From: JBEBXQ01 sp040391535
GTDB taxonomy: Bacteria; Bacteroidota; Bacteroidia; Cytophagales; Spirosomataceae
Assembly: GCA_040391535.1 (NCBI GenBank)
Contig: JBEBXQ010000077.1
Span: 1-24,057, forward strand
Direction of reading: 5' to 3'
DNA length: 24,057 bases
The translations under genes and the position numbers were made by a program. Of this stretch, positions 1-8,537 are shown one piece after another. Each line of letters begins with the position of its first letter. Within the stretch, counting starts at the first letter, position 1. The notes beneath the pieces are model-generated. The model was given only the letters and a program-made list of their open reading frames with translations. It had not been told where the DNA came from and ran no database searches.

Positions 1-42
1 ACTAAAAAAGGCGATAGTTATGTCGCGTTTGCCTTGGAATAA
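1..42 (+). CDS. C-terminal end of an unidentified protein (partial)
   Basis: Frame 1 reads 13 sense codons (TKKGDSYVAFALE) and then TAA at 40-42. The residues look like a beta-strand at the end of a folded domain, and the stop lies just before a strong hairpin, which fits a gene ending here and facing the sulfatase gene. Carbohydrate-active enzymes often sit in this position in Bacteroidota glycan loci, but 13 residues cannot identify a family. Frame 2 is also open through this stretch, so even the reading frame is uncertain. Confidence 0.35.
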   Translation, partial: TKKGDSYVAFALE

Positions 43-62
43 AAGATTAAAACAGTTTATAA

Positions 63-100
63 ATCCGGATCATCAGCTGGTCATTACTGATGATCCGGAT
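63..100. terminator. Perfect 14-bp inverted repeat, probable bidirectional terminator
   Basis: Arms at 63-76 and 87-100 are exact reverse complements (14 bp, 10-nt loop 77-86). The hairpin lies between the end of the plus-strand partial gene and the sulfatase stop codon at 107-109, the place for a shared terminator of convergent genes. The following T-runs are weak on both sides, so termination efficiency is uncertain. Confidence 0.6.
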
Positions 101-106
101 CAGGAT

Positions 107-1555
107 TTATTTGCTTACAGTACCAACCGGCCTCCGGTTATTTCCGGGCTTGTTCTGTAAGTCATCTCCGAGATCTTCTCTGGCGGCTGCGGCTATTTTT
201 TCCAGCTCAGCTACTATTTCAGGGTTCTGTTCCAGGACATTATAACGCTCACCGGGGTCACGGCCCAGGTTATATAATGCTTTCGGATACAGAAAGTTCT
301 CAGGCGCCGGGCCGGGCTGACCGTTTACACCCGGTAAAGAACCTTCATAGGTGCGTCCGGGATGTTCAAAAACGAGCTTCCAGTCATGTTTTCTGACCGC
401 TTCCAGATTGTTTTTTCTATAGTAGTAGAGGAATTCCTCTCGCGGTGTCTTCGTGTCGTCACCTTTCAGTAAATCGACAAATTCAATACCATCTATTTTT
501 TCCTTAGGCAGACGGGCACCGGTAAGTTTTGATAAAGTGGGTAAAATATCCAGTGTTGAAAGCAGCTTATTGGTCACTCTCCCCGCCGGAATTACTCCCG
601 GCCAGCGCATAATGGCAGCTACCCTTTGTCCACCTTCAAAGGAAGTACCTTTTCCTTCCCTGAAACCTCCTGAAGACCCCGCATGATCACCATAATTAAG
701 CCACGGGCCGTTATCGCTGGTAAAAATCACAATAGTATTGTCGTCAATGCCCTGCGTTTTTAATTCCTTGAGAATTTCTCCGACAGACCAGTCAAGCTCC
801 ATTAAAACATCTCCGAAAACTCCTTTTTCACTTTTTCCTCTGAAACGGGGAGAAGCAGAAAGCGGCACGTGCGGCATAGGGTGCGGCACATACAGAAAAA
901 AAGGGTTTTTACTGTTTTTCTTAATAAAGGAAACCGCATGGGCTGTAATGGTTGGGGTTAGTTCACTGGCATCTTCCAGATCCTTGATCGCCTTACCCTG
1001 CTTATTGCCGTCAATCCAATGTAAGGGAGGATATTTTGCCCTTTCCTGCCAGGGGTGTAACGGCCACATATCGTGCGAATAGGGAATTCCATAGAATTCA
1101 TCAAATCCCTGCTGAAGAGGTAAAAACTCAGGCCGGCTTCCCAAATGCCATTTCCCGAAAATACCGGTTGCATAGCCCTGCTCCTTCAGTAATTCGGCAA
1201 TGGTTTCTTCATTGGGATGAAGCCCGTTAAGCGACTCCGGCCCCAGTGCACCCGATAAACCGACCCTGTTGGGATAGCAACCTGTAAGCAAAGCTGCACG
1301 TGATGCGCTGCATACAGCCTGTGCTGCCATGAAGTTAGTGAGACGTGTACCTTCCGCGGCCATCTGATCCAGATTCGGTGTTTTGTAGCCCAGTGCACCG
1401 GTTACTGATAAATCACCATAACCCAGATCGTCAATAAAAAACAGGACGACATTGGGTTTTTTGTCCGCCTTGGGTGTATCTGCTTTGGTCTGAGCAAACG
1501 GAAAAACAGCCAGACTACAGGCTATTAAGCATTTCAGTGTTTTCAATACTTGCAT
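107..1555 (-). CDS. Secreted formylglycine-dependent sulfatase (S1/arylsulfatase family)
   Basis: A 482-aa type I sulfatase that hydrolyses a sulfate ester, probably in the periplasm on glycan fragments imported by the SusC/SusD pair. A signal peptide covers about residues 1-25. The core starts at PNVVLFFIDDLGYGD, with metal-binding D42-D43. The formylglycine site is C82-S-A-S-R86, a cysteine-type sequon with alanine instead of the more common proline at position 3. Other active-site elements are K135-W-H137, H225/H229, S280-D281-N282-G and K302 in the GKGTSFEGG stretch. The length is normal for the family. The ATG is one base from the susD stop codon, so the two are almost surely co-translated. 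Cys-to-formylglycine conversion needs a maturase that is not in this window. The substrate cannot be read from the sequence. Confidence 0.93.
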   Translation of the reverse strand: MQVLKTLKCLIACSLAVFPFAQTKADTPKADKKPNVVLFFIDDLGYGDLSVTGALGYKTPNLDQMAAEGTRLTNFMAAQAVCSASRAALLTGCYPNRVGLSGALGPESLNGLHPNEETIAELLKEQGYATGIFGKWHLGSRPEFLPLQQGFDEFYGIPYSHDMWPLHPWQERAKYPPLHWIDGNKQGKAIKDLEDASELTPTITAHAVSFIKKNSKNPFFLYVPHPMPHVPLSASPRFRGKSEKGVFGDVLMELDWSVGEILKELKTQGIDDNTIVIFTSDNGPWLNYGDHAGSSGGFREGKGTSFEGGQRVAAIMRWPGVIPAGRVTNKLLSTLDILPTLSKLTGARLPKEKIDGIEFVDLLKGDDTKTPREEFLYYYRKNNLEAVRKHDWKLVFEHPGRTYEGSLPGVNGQPGPAPENFLYPKALYNLGRDPGERYNVLEQNPEIVAELEKIAAAAREDLGDDLQNKPGNNRRPVGTVSK

Positions 1556-1556
1556 A

Positions 1557-3146
1557 TTACCAACCAGGGTTTTGTGTTAATGATGGGTTTAAATCTCTTT
1601 CTTTTTGAGGAATCGGCCAAAGATAATGCCGGTTTTTATTGAATTGTTTATTTGCCGCAACCTGCACAGTTACCAACTGTCCGTTGTCATTGGTATAGGT
1701 AATGCCTTGTATAATACCCGGCATTACATCTTCTGCAATTTCCCAGCGCCGTATATCAAAAAGTCTGTGCCCTTCAAATGCCAGTTCAACGGTTCTCTCG
1801 TTGCGGACAACTGCTCTGAGTTCGGCCTGAGTGCCTGTGGAAACCGATGGCTGGGATACATCATTCCGGCTGTTCCGGACCAGATTAATGGCCTGCAGCA
1901 CACTGTTATCAATCTGATTTAACTCAATTCTGGCCTCGGCATAAGTAAGCAGGATTTCGGCATATCTCAACAGAATAATATTGATTCCTGAATTACCCGG
2001 GTTAGCAAAATCGTCGGTATTGATATATTTTTTTATGTTAAATCCGGTTGTCGAGGCAATATACGTATTCCCGATGGCGTCGGGTGTTCCGCTGGTGGGC
2101 TGCGGCTGAAACGTTATACCACTCGGAAGAATATCTCCTTCCAGAAAGACAGAATACCGGAGCCGGGCATCACGATCCTGATAAGGTTGCGCGGGATTAT
2201 ATCCGCTGCCCGGATCGGTAATGCTTTTCCCCTGCAAAGTTTCATACAGATCTACAAGTGCTTTCGTAGGGACATAAGTGCTTCCTCCGTTTTTCTGACT
2301 GTAAGGTGCCAGTGTCTGGAATACGCTGTTTGAGTAGGTGTCTTTAATGAATTGTTTGTCAAGCAGGACTTCCCGGTTGTTTTCGGCAGCGTAAGTAAAT
2401 AATTTTTCGTAGGATTCATACAAGCCATAAGTGCCCGATTGAATGACCTTTTGAGCAGCTTCTGCTGACTTCTGATAACGTCCTGCATATAGGGTAGCTC
2501 TGGCCAGTAAACCCCAGGCAGCCCCTTTGGTGATCCTGCCTTTATCGGTCTGTCCATAAGTTGCCGGCAGCAGATCGGCCGCTTCCGACAGATCTTTTTC
2601 AATAAAGTCCCATATTTGCCCAACAGGGGTTCGGGTAAGTTGCTGTGCTTCTGCAATGGTAATGGGTGTGGTAATTAAAGGTACTTCGCCATATAATCCT
2701 GCCAGTTTGATGTACTGATAAGCCCGTAATACTTTTGCTTCTCCCTTGAACCGGTTGATGAGGTCCGCATTTGAAGTAGCTACCTTATCCACATTTTCAA
2801 GGAAGTAATTCGTGGCTCTGATACCGGTATAAGCATTTTTCCACTCATTATAGATCTTTGAATTGGTAGCATCATGGGTACCCAGTTCAATATAGGCCTG
2901 TACATTAAAGCTTTGGTTGGTGTGGGCTATATCAGTCAGCGCATCCCAACTGATGATGTTCAGATCATCCAGATTATTGTAAAGGGAATTAACCGCCAGA
3001 TTGGCGTCGGCCTCTGTTTTCCAGAAAACGCCTTCAGATAAGCGGTCATTCGGAATCGTTTCCAGTAAATCCTGGTCGCATGATGTTAACAGGCTTAAGC
3101 CGGAAATAAGGAAAAGACTCAGATTATTGATTATATGATTTCTCAT
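1557..3146 (-). CDS. SusD/RagB-family glycan-binding outer-membrane lipoprotein
   Basis: A 529-aa SusD-like lipoprotein. It caps the SusC channel on the cell surface and binds the oligosaccharide to be imported. The N-terminus is a lipoprotein signal with lipobox L-T-S-C and the lipidated cysteine at residue 23, followed by the family's typical start (DLLETIPNDRLSEGVFWKTE). Helical TPR-like segments follow, including KGEAKVLRAYQYIKLAGLYG near residue 135. The C-terminal RagB/SusD domain contains the hallmark LLRYAEILLTYAEA and ELAFEGHRLFDIRRW. The gene lies 25 bp downstream of susC and one base upstream of the sulfatase gene, so the three form one operon. The ligand is unknown; the sulfatase suggests a sulfated glycan. 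Confidence 0.95.
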   Translation of the reverse strand: MRNHIINNLSLFLISGLSLLTSCDQDLLETIPNDRLSEGVFWKTEADANLAVNSLYNNLDDLNIISWDALTDIAHTNQSFNVQAYIELGTHDATNSKIYNEWKNAYTGIRATNYFLENVDKVATSNADLINRFKGEAKVLRAYQYIKLAGLYGEVPLITTPITIAEAQQLTRTPVGQIWDFIEKDLSEAADLLPATYGQTDKGRITKGAAWGLLARATLYAGRYQKSAEAAQKVIQSGTYGLYESYEKLFTYAAENNREVLLDKQFIKDTYSNSVFQTLAPYSQKNGGSTYVPTKALVDLYETLQGKSITDPGSGYNPAQPYQDRDARLRYSVFLEGDILPSGITFQPQPTSGTPDAIGNTYIASTTGFNIKKYINTDDFANPGNSGINIILLRYAEILLTYAEARIELNQIDNSVLQAINLVRNSRNDVSQPSVSTGTQAELRAVVRNERTVELAFEGHRLFDIRRWEIAEDVMPGIIQGITYTNDNGQLVTVQVAANKQFNKNRHYLWPIPQKERDLNPSLTQNPGW

Positions 3147-3171
3147 GAGATTATTTCATTTAAAATTGCAA

Positions 3172-6100
3172 TCAGAACTGCAGATTAAGGCCAATGGTAT
3201 ACAGGGCGGTTTGTGGAAAATAAACGGCACGCCCGGATGGTACTTCAGGATCAAGATTCCATTCGTTTAATTTGGAAACCGTAAACAGGTTGGTTGCTGA
3301 AAAATATACCCTTACTTTATTCAGGTTGATTTTTTCTGTCAGGACAGTCGGTAAGCTGTAAGCCAGCTGAATATTCTTAAGCCGGAAATAGGAGCCATCA
3401 ATGACCATTCTGTCGGAGGAAGTGACATTCCGGAGATCAAATTTGACCGGTCTTGGAAAGCGCGCCTGTGTATTTTCCGGTGTCCAGTAGTTATTGGTGA
3501 ATACCTCGTGGGTAAATCCTTCCTGATTACCCATTTCAGCCAGTGCACCTGCCAGACGTGCATCCACTTTAGCGGCGCCCTGCAAGAGAATGCTCAGTTC
3601 GAAACCCTTGTAGGAGAAGTCAGAGTTAATACCAAAGGTATACTTTGGAAAAGAGTTGCCGATATTCGTCATGTCATTGGCATCAATTTTTCCGTCACCG
3701 TTAAGGTCAATGTGTTTTACGTCACCGGGTTGAGTGTTAGCGGCATAGGTAGCTCCGTAGGCGATGATCTCTTCTTCGGTCTGAAATAATCCGTCCGTTT
3801 TGTATCCCCACAAAGTATTGATCGGAAGTCCTTTCTTGATAATATACCGGGGATCAATATCGGAACCGGCAATGTAGGGACCGGTGTCTTTCAGGTCAAT
3901 CACCTCGTTATGGTTAATGCTGAAGTTTCCGCCAATAGTATAACGGAAGTCAGAAGTACCTGACCTGCCTCGGTAGTTCAGACTGAATTCCCATCCCTTG
4001 TTTTCTACCGATCCGGCATTCTGGGGAGAAGCGACCAGACCGACAGTGGCTGGAATATCCAGATTAAGCAGGATGTCGTTGGTTGTTTTTTTGTAATAAT
4101 CAACTGTCAGGTTCAGTTTGCGGTTCAGGAAAACAGCATCCAGCCCGAAATCCAGCTGAGTGGTTGATTCCCAACCCAGCGTGGTATTGGCCAAGGTACT
4201 CTGACGATACCCCTGGACGGCCGCTCCGCCAAAATTATATCCACTGGCAGTGAGTGCTGAATAATAACTGTATAGGTCCACAGACTGATTGCCGGTAATT
4301 CCCCATGATCCTCTGATTTTAAGGTCGTTGATCGTGTTTTCGATGCTGTTCCAGAAAGCTTCTCTGGAAAGACGCCAGCCGGCAGAGAAAGAAGGGAATA
4401 CACTATATTGTTTCGAGCCGGTAAATTTGGAAGAACCGTCATACCGCGCATTGGCTTCGAACAGATATTTACCATCGTAATCATAGTTGATACGTCCGAA
4501 AAACGAACGTAAACCATAGACAGCGTCATTACCAGAGTTACTTTTTGTCCCATCATTGGCACCCTGGCCAATTGAGGAGATTTCATTATTGTAAAACCTT
4601 TCTCTGTAAGCCTGTAAAAAGGTTTGGGTATTTCCTATCTGCGAATATCCTACCAGAGCTTTCAGGTTATGTATGCCAAAGTTGTTTTCATAGGTAAGGA
4701 GGTTATTCAGGGTGTATTCCCGGAGATTATTCCTTACTTCGGTGAGACTGTTGTTCGCTATGGTTTTGGTGATGTTGGTATTCTTATCCCAGTTGGTATA
4801 AGAATTGGTGTAATTCTTCTGTTGTGTAAACAAAGCCCGTCCTGCAATCTGGGTAGAAAATGTCAACCCGTCAATAATTTCCAGGTCTGCCTTTACATAT
4901 CCTGAAAGATAATCGGTTTTTTGTCTGGATTGTCCGCCAATTTCAATAAACATGAGTGGATTATTTCCCTGTGTACTTAAACCGTAAGTGCCGTCGTCGT
5001 ATTTGGGGACAGCCCAGAGAGTACCATGGAAGAAGTTATTTAACGGTGCGTTAGCATTGGTTGTGGGGCTTTCGGTGTCGTTGTACCGGTAGTTAACATC
5101 GGCACTTATTTTGATTTTCTTGGAAGCCTGATAATCGGAATTTAATCTGATTTCACCGATTTTATTGCTGAAGTTTTTGATTACCCCCTCCTGATCCTGG
5201 TAGCGTACGCTCAGCCTGGTTCTCAGTACGTCGTTGCCACCTGCAACCGATAAGCTGTGATTTTGCTGGGGTGCCGCTCTCAGCAGGACATCAAACCAGG
5301 TATTGGGCAACGGGTATTTTTCCCGGTCCGTTGTTGTAAGATAAGTCTGGATGGATTCTTCTGTGAACCGGGCAGGGACAGCCAGCCCGGCATTGCTATA
5401 CGCAGCTATCTGATGCCTCATATAGGCTTCCAGTCCCATCATTTTCGGGACATTATTTGATTTCTGTATGGCGTAGTAGCCGTGATAGTCAACCTGTATC
5501 TTACTGCTTTTGGCGCGTTTGGTGGTAATGAGTACAACCCCGTTGGTTGCTCTTGAGCCATAAATGGCTGTAGAGGCGGCATCTTTAAGAATGGAAACAC
5601 TTTCGATGTCATCCGGATTAATGTCACTCAGCTGTTGCTCAATACCGTCTACAATAACCAAAGCATCGTTTTTGCTTAAATCATATCCGCTGGTACTGCT
5701 GCTGTTAATATTGAATGTTGTAATTCCCCGCACTCTGATAGAGGCATTGGATTTACCGGGAGAGCCACCCAGATCTGTTACCGTTACACCGGGCATTAAT
5801 CCCTGAAAGGATTGCTGTATGTTGGAAACGGGTCGTTTTGTAATGTCTTCACCTGAAATCTGAGAAACGGAATTGGTCAGACTGTTCCTTTTTTGAGTAC
5901 CGTAGCCAACGACGACGACCTCATCCAGCGCTTTGGTATCAGGACTCAGTGCAATAGTTAATAATGATTTACCATCCACAGGTATTTCACTGGTAATATA
6001 CCCGATCGCTGATATAGTAAGGGTTGCATGGGATGGTGCGGAGATTTCAAACTGCCCGTTCACATCCGTGGTAGTGCCTTGCTGGGTACCTTTGACGAGT

Positions 6101-6258
6101 ATACTTACACCCGGTATAATCGTTTGGTCAGAAGCATCGGTAATTATTCCTTTAATTATAATGCTTTGTGCATTACTACCCATACTGAGTAATAGCAGAT
6201 AGATCAGGAAAAAACCAATGTAATGTGATTTTACATTGTACGGTATCTGTTTCTTCAT
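3172..6258 (-). CDS. SusC/RagA-family TonB-dependent outer-membrane transporter
   Basis: A 1028-aa TonB-linked outer-membrane channel that imports a glycan bound by the neighbouring SusD protein. In order it has a signal peptide (about 1-31, ending SNAQ), a carboxypeptidase-regulatory-like domain (KGIITDASDQTIIPGVSILV, about 36-105), the SusC signature DEVVVVGYGTQKR near residue 112, a plug domain (RPVSNIQQSFQGLMPGV to ATNGVVLITTKRAK), and a beta-barrel ending in the aromatic C-terminal strand GLNLQF. There is no N-terminal secretin/STN extension, so it is not the type that signals through an anti-sigma factor, which fits the lack of FecR/ECF genes nearby. It is the first gene of the susC-susD-sulfatase operon. 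A-rich sequence rather than a Shine-Dalgarno motif precedes the ATG. Confidence 0.96.
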   Translation of the reverse strand: MKKQIPYNVKSHYIGFFLIYLLLLSMGSNAQSIIIKGIITDASDQTIIPGVSILVKGTQQGTTTDVNGQFEISAPSHATLTISAIGYITSEIPVDGKSLLTIALSPDTKALDEVVVVGYGTQKRNSLTNSVSQISGEDITKRPVSNIQQSFQGLMPGVTVTDLGGSPGKSNASIRVRGITTFNINSSSTSGYDLSKNDALVIVDGIEQQLSDINPDDIESVSILKDAASTAIYGSRATNGVVLITTKRAKSSKIQVDYHGYYAIQKSNNVPKMMGLEAYMRHQIAAYSNAGLAVPARFTEESIQTYLTTTDREKYPLPNTWFDVLLRAAPQQNHSLSVAGGNDVLRTRLSVRYQDQEGVIKNFSNKIGEIRLNSDYQASKKIKISADVNYRYNDTESPTTNANAPLNNFFHGTLWAVPKYDDGTYGLSTQGNNPLMFIEIGGQSRQKTDYLSGYVKADLEIIDGLTFSTQIAGRALFTQQKNYTNSYTNWDKNTNITKTIANNSLTEVRNNLREYTLNNLLTYENNFGIHNLKALVGYSQIGNTQTFLQAYRERFYNNEISSIGQGANDGTKSNSGNDAVYGLRSFFGRINYDYDGKYLFEANARYDGSSKFTGSKQYSVFPSFSAGWRLSREAFWNSIENTINDLKIRGSWGITGNQSVDLYSYYSALTASGYNFGGAAVQGYRQSTLANTTLGWESTTQLDFGLDAVFLNRKLNLTVDYYKKTTNDILLNLDIPATVGLVASPQNAGSVENKGWEFSLNYRGRSGTSDFRYTIGGNFSINHNEVIDLKDTGPYIAGSDIDPRYIIKKGLPINTLWGYKTDGLFQTEEEIIAYGATYAANTQPGDVKHIDLNGDGKIDANDMTNIGNSFPKYTFGINSDFSYKGFELSILLQGAAKVDARLAGALAEMGNQEGFTHEVFTNNYWTPENTQARFPRPVKFDLRNVTSSDRMVIDGSYFRLKNIQLAYSLPTVLTEKINLNKVRVYFSATNLFTVSKLNEWNLDPEVPSGRAVYFPQTALYTIGLNLQF

Positions 6259-6465
6259 ATTTGTTTGTTTTAAATCATTTAAGACTTTGGACTTTTATGA
6301 TCTGTAAATAATAGTATCTTAATCTATATTTAAAATAGACTAAAATGATTGATTTTGTAGATTGTCAGCAGCAAAAAATCATATGCGTAAGTCAGAGGTG
6401 ATAATTGGACTTTTGGTAAGTGAATTTACTTGTATAATAAATATATAATCTATGGTATTTATAGA

Positions 6466-6496
6466 CAAAAGTAAACAGACATATTTATTTTCCAAT
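6466..6496 (-). promoter_or_regulatory. Candidate susC operon promoter (Bacteroidota type)
   Basis: On the minus strand, 6473-6466 reads TACTTTTG, a full match to the TAnnTTTG -7 consensus. About 19 bp upstream, 6495-6492 reads TTGG and could serve as the -33 element. This predicts a 5' leader of about 200 nt before the susC ATG, long enough for post-transcriptional control. Confidence 0.5.
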
Positions 6497-6737
6497 GCAG
6501 CAAAAGTGAATTTCTTTCAGGAAGCTTATTTTCTTTAATTTTTAAAGATTAATATCGGGATAATGTAATAAATGAAATGGTTTTATACGTCAGGTTTATG
6601 CTTGTAGCCGGAAAATGATCAAAATATAAAACCTGCCGGAGGTGATGATCTGTTCCCTTGAGTGGAATTCAAAACGGCCGGAATATTCAGATAACTCTGC
6701 CCGTGCGGTACTTGTGGCAGGTATAAGGGTAAACGCC

Positions 6738-6776
6738 GCTTCCGGATGAAGCCTCTCATGTGAGAACATCATCCGG
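6738..6776 (-). terminator. Nested hairpins downstream of the reductase gene, possible terminator
   Basis: An outer 8-bp stem pairs CCGGATGA (6742-6749) with TCATCCGG (6769-6776). Inside it TCTCA/TGAGA (6754-6758, 6761-6765) forms a second stem. A competing hairpin pairs GCTTC (6738-6742) with GAAGC (6748-6752). The structure lies 40-78 nt past the stop of the minus-strand reductase gene, a suitable place for a terminator, but no T-tract follows. Confidence 0.35.
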
Positions 6777-6815
6777 GTAAGAATTGTCGCTGCGCTAACT
6801 CAGGCCTGGCGTTGG

Positions 6816-7352
6816 TCAGAGTGTATCTTCCTGTTTGTCATACCAAAGCTGCACAAGTCCGGTCGGAAACGTAATGCTTTTTTTGAACTTTAATTTTTCT
6901 TCAGGTCGTCCGTCTTTGAAAAGCCTTTTACCATCGCCCAGTAAATGAGGAATTACTGAAATGATAATCCTGTCGATCAGCGATTCTTCCAAAAGGCTTG
7001 TCACAATTTCAGCTCCGCCATCACAGTAAATATCCTTGCCCGGCTCTCTCTTCAGGCGCAGTACCAGGTCAGTCAGATTATGGGAATAGGTTACATTGGC
7101 ATCATTCCCCATTCTGGTATGCGACAGGACATACACCTCTTTGTCTTTGTGTGGAAAAGGGATACCAAAAGAGAGAATTTTATCATAGGTTTTTCTTCCC
7201 CAGATAATTGTATCCACATTGCGGATAAAATCCAGATACCCGAAATCTTCATCGGGACTATCCACAATATTCAGAAAATCAAGATTGTCGTCATGGGAGG
7301 CGATGTACCCATCCAGACTCATGGCGATATAGAGTATAACTTTACGGCTCAT
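6816..7352 (-). CDS. RibD C-terminal/dihydrofolate-reductase-like protein
   Basis: A 178-aa protein of the RibD_C/DHFR-like fold (YyaP/YwjB type), likely a cytoplasmic NAD(P)H-dependent reductase of unknown substrate. It begins with KVILYIAMSLDGYIA, the family's typical first strand and loop, then has TIIWGRKTYDKIL (about 48-60), a nucleotide-binding stretch DIYCDGGAEIVTSLLEE near 107-123, and a C-terminal IISVIPHLLGDGKRLF. Length matches the family. It is not expected to be the housekeeping folA or riboflavin-pathway RibD, because such stand-alone paralogues are common and there is no deaminase domain. It stands alone, divergent from the GNAT gene. Confidence 0.85.
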   Translation of the reverse strand: MSRKVILYIAMSLDGYIASHDDNLDFLNIVDSPDEDFGYLDFIRNVDTIIWGRKTYDKILSFGIPFPHKDKEVYVLSHTRMGNDANVTYSHNLTDLVLRLKREPGKDIYCDGGAEIVTSLLEESLIDRIIISVIPHLLGDGKRLFKDGRPEEKLKFKKSITFPTGLVQLWYDKQEDTL

Positions 7353-7470
7353 GTTTAACGGTTAATTCTGCTTGGAGGTTGTTTCAGTACATAAAAGCTT
7401 GTACCGGAAATTATAATTTGTAAACAACAAATATGCTAATATTTTACGGCATAATCTTTAACGAGAGGGA

Positions 7471-7477
7471 GGGGAGG
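7471..7477 (+). promoter_or_regulatory. Purine-rich ribosome binding site of the GNAT gene
   Basis: GGGGAGG (within a longer purine run, 7463-7477) lies 10 nt before the ATG at 7488. Strong Shine-Dalgarno sequences are rare in Bacteroidota, so this one favours the upstream start of the acetyltransferase over the ATG at 7527. Confidence 0.45.
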
Positions 7478-7487
7478 CTGCATATTC

Positions 7488-7994
7488 ATGATTATATTGG
7501 TAATTTGGTCAAAATTTTATCCTGAAATGACAGATTTTAAACCTCTGCAGGCATCAGAAACCGGATTAATCGTAGATATGATGCAGGCATTTTATGCGAT
7601 CGACAATTACACCATCAGCCCGGAAATAAGCAGGCGTAATTTTGACCTGTTTATCCGTGACCCTGATTTAGGGCAGGCGTTTCTTATTAAGCAGGGAGAA
7701 GAAGTACTCGGCTATATGATTATCGTGTATTTCTTCAGTTTTGAGTTTCAGGGGAGAGTGGCTTTACTCGATGAACTTTACCTTAACAGCCATGCCCGTG
7801 GAAAAGGGTTGGGTAAAAAGGCGGTCCGTTTTGCGGAGCGCTTTGCACTTTCACACGATTGCAAACTGATGCTTCTTGAAGTAGAGCCGCATAATGAAAG
7901 AGCCATTAAACTCTACGAAGGAGAAGGTTTGGTACTTCACCCACGGCAGTTTATGCGCAAAAACATCGCTTCTGATGAAACGGATCCGGCATGA
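7488..7994 (+). CDS. GNAT-family N-acetyltransferase
   Basis: A 168-aa GCN5-related acetyltransferase that transfers an acetyl group from acetyl-CoA to an amine; the substrate is unknown. The acetyl-CoA loop is ARGKGLGKKAVRFAERFA (RxxGxG type), preceded by the core strand VALLDELYLNS and followed by LMLLEVEPHNERAIKLYEGEG, the classical motif B with Asn and Tyr near the end. Start choice: ATG 7488 has a strong upstream purine run, but it adds MIILVIWSKFYPE before MTDFKPLQ, where family members usually begin, so ATG 7527 (155 aa) is a real alternative. It is a single gene convergent with the SRPBCC pair; no clear terminator hairpin is visible in the 95-bp gap. Confidence 0.88.
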   Translation: MIILVIWSKFYPEMTDFKPLQASETGLIVDMMQAFYAIDNYTISPEISRRNFDLFIRDPDLGQAFLIKQGEEVLGYMIIVYFFSFEFQGRVALLDELYLNSHARGKGLGKKAVRFAERFALSHDCKLMLLEVEPHNERAIKLYEGEGLVLHPRQFMRKNIASDETDPA

Positions 7995-8089
7995 GCAGGT
8001 ATCAAGCCTTCGGAGTTAATCATCCAGTTGATTTCTGGCCGGGCAGTCTGCATTTTATACCGCTCATCACGGCATCTGATCAATTGGGG

Positions 8090-8515
8090 TTAGTCTTCAA
8101 GAAATCGCCTTAATGAGTCAGTAATGATTGATTTCCAGCCGGCCTCGTAATTTTCTCTGGCAAATTCAGGACCAGCATCTGCTAAATTCTCCAGCCCGTC
8201 GTGTGTAAGCACTACTTTGGTAAGGACACCATCCGGAATCAGGTCCCAGGTAAGTAAAGATTCTCCCTTACTATGCTCCGGGTGGGTCCAGGTATGCTGA
8301 AATCGCTTTTTAGGAATCACCTGTCTGATCTCGCAACGGTGATGAAACTGTTTCCTTTCACCCGGCTCATAAAAATTAAATATAATGCCTTCCTGAAGTG
8401 TGAAATCAGGAATATCAAAATACCATATTTTCATCTGATCTTTTTCAGTGATGGCCTGCCAGACCTGTTCCTGTGACGCGATGAAAATTTCCTCAATCAC
8501 GATTGCGCTGCCCAT
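8090..8515 (-). CDS. SRPBCC domain protein (AHSA1/Aha1-CalC-like)
   Basis: A 141-aa single-domain protein of the START-like superfamily, Aha1-C-terminal/CalC type. Recognisable parts are the opening strand and helix VIEEIFIASQEQVWQAITEKDQMKIWY, the middle strands, and the C-terminal helix ENYEAGWKSIITDSLRRFLED that closes the hydrophobic cavity. These proteins bind hydrophobic ligands or act as stress-related chaperone helpers; the ligand here cannot be told. It starts 22 bp after another SRPBCC gene on the same strand, so the two probably form a small operon. It has no signal peptide and is presumably cytoplasmic. Confidence 0.86.
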   Translation of the reverse strand: MGSAIVIEEIFIASQEQVWQAITEKDQMKIWYFDIPDFTLQEGIIFNFYEPGERKQFHHRCEIRQVIPKKRFQHTWTHPEHSKGESLLTWDLIPDGVLTKVVLTHDGLENLADAGPEFARENYEAGWKSIITDSLRRFLED

Positions 8516-8537
8516 AATTAAAATTGTGTTGATTAGG

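Larger units (their letters stand above)
6259..6815. other. 557-bp gene-free spacer upstream of susC and downstream of the reductase gene
   Basis: I see no credible coding frame here. The left 250 bp are very AT-rich and hold the probable susC promoter and a leader of about 200 nt, including an imperfect palindrome at 6323-6339 with TCTAT/ATAGA arms. The right part is GC-richer with several inverted repeats: ACCTGCC at 6631-6637 against GGCAGGT at 6716-6722, and nested hairpins at 6738-6776. It may contain a structured RNA or only regulatory and terminator elements. Confidence 0.5.

Noticed and set aside
4125..4586. A 153-codon frame inside susC on the same strand
   Set aside because: It lies wholly within the well-supported SusC reading frame and shows no family features; it is a shadow frame.
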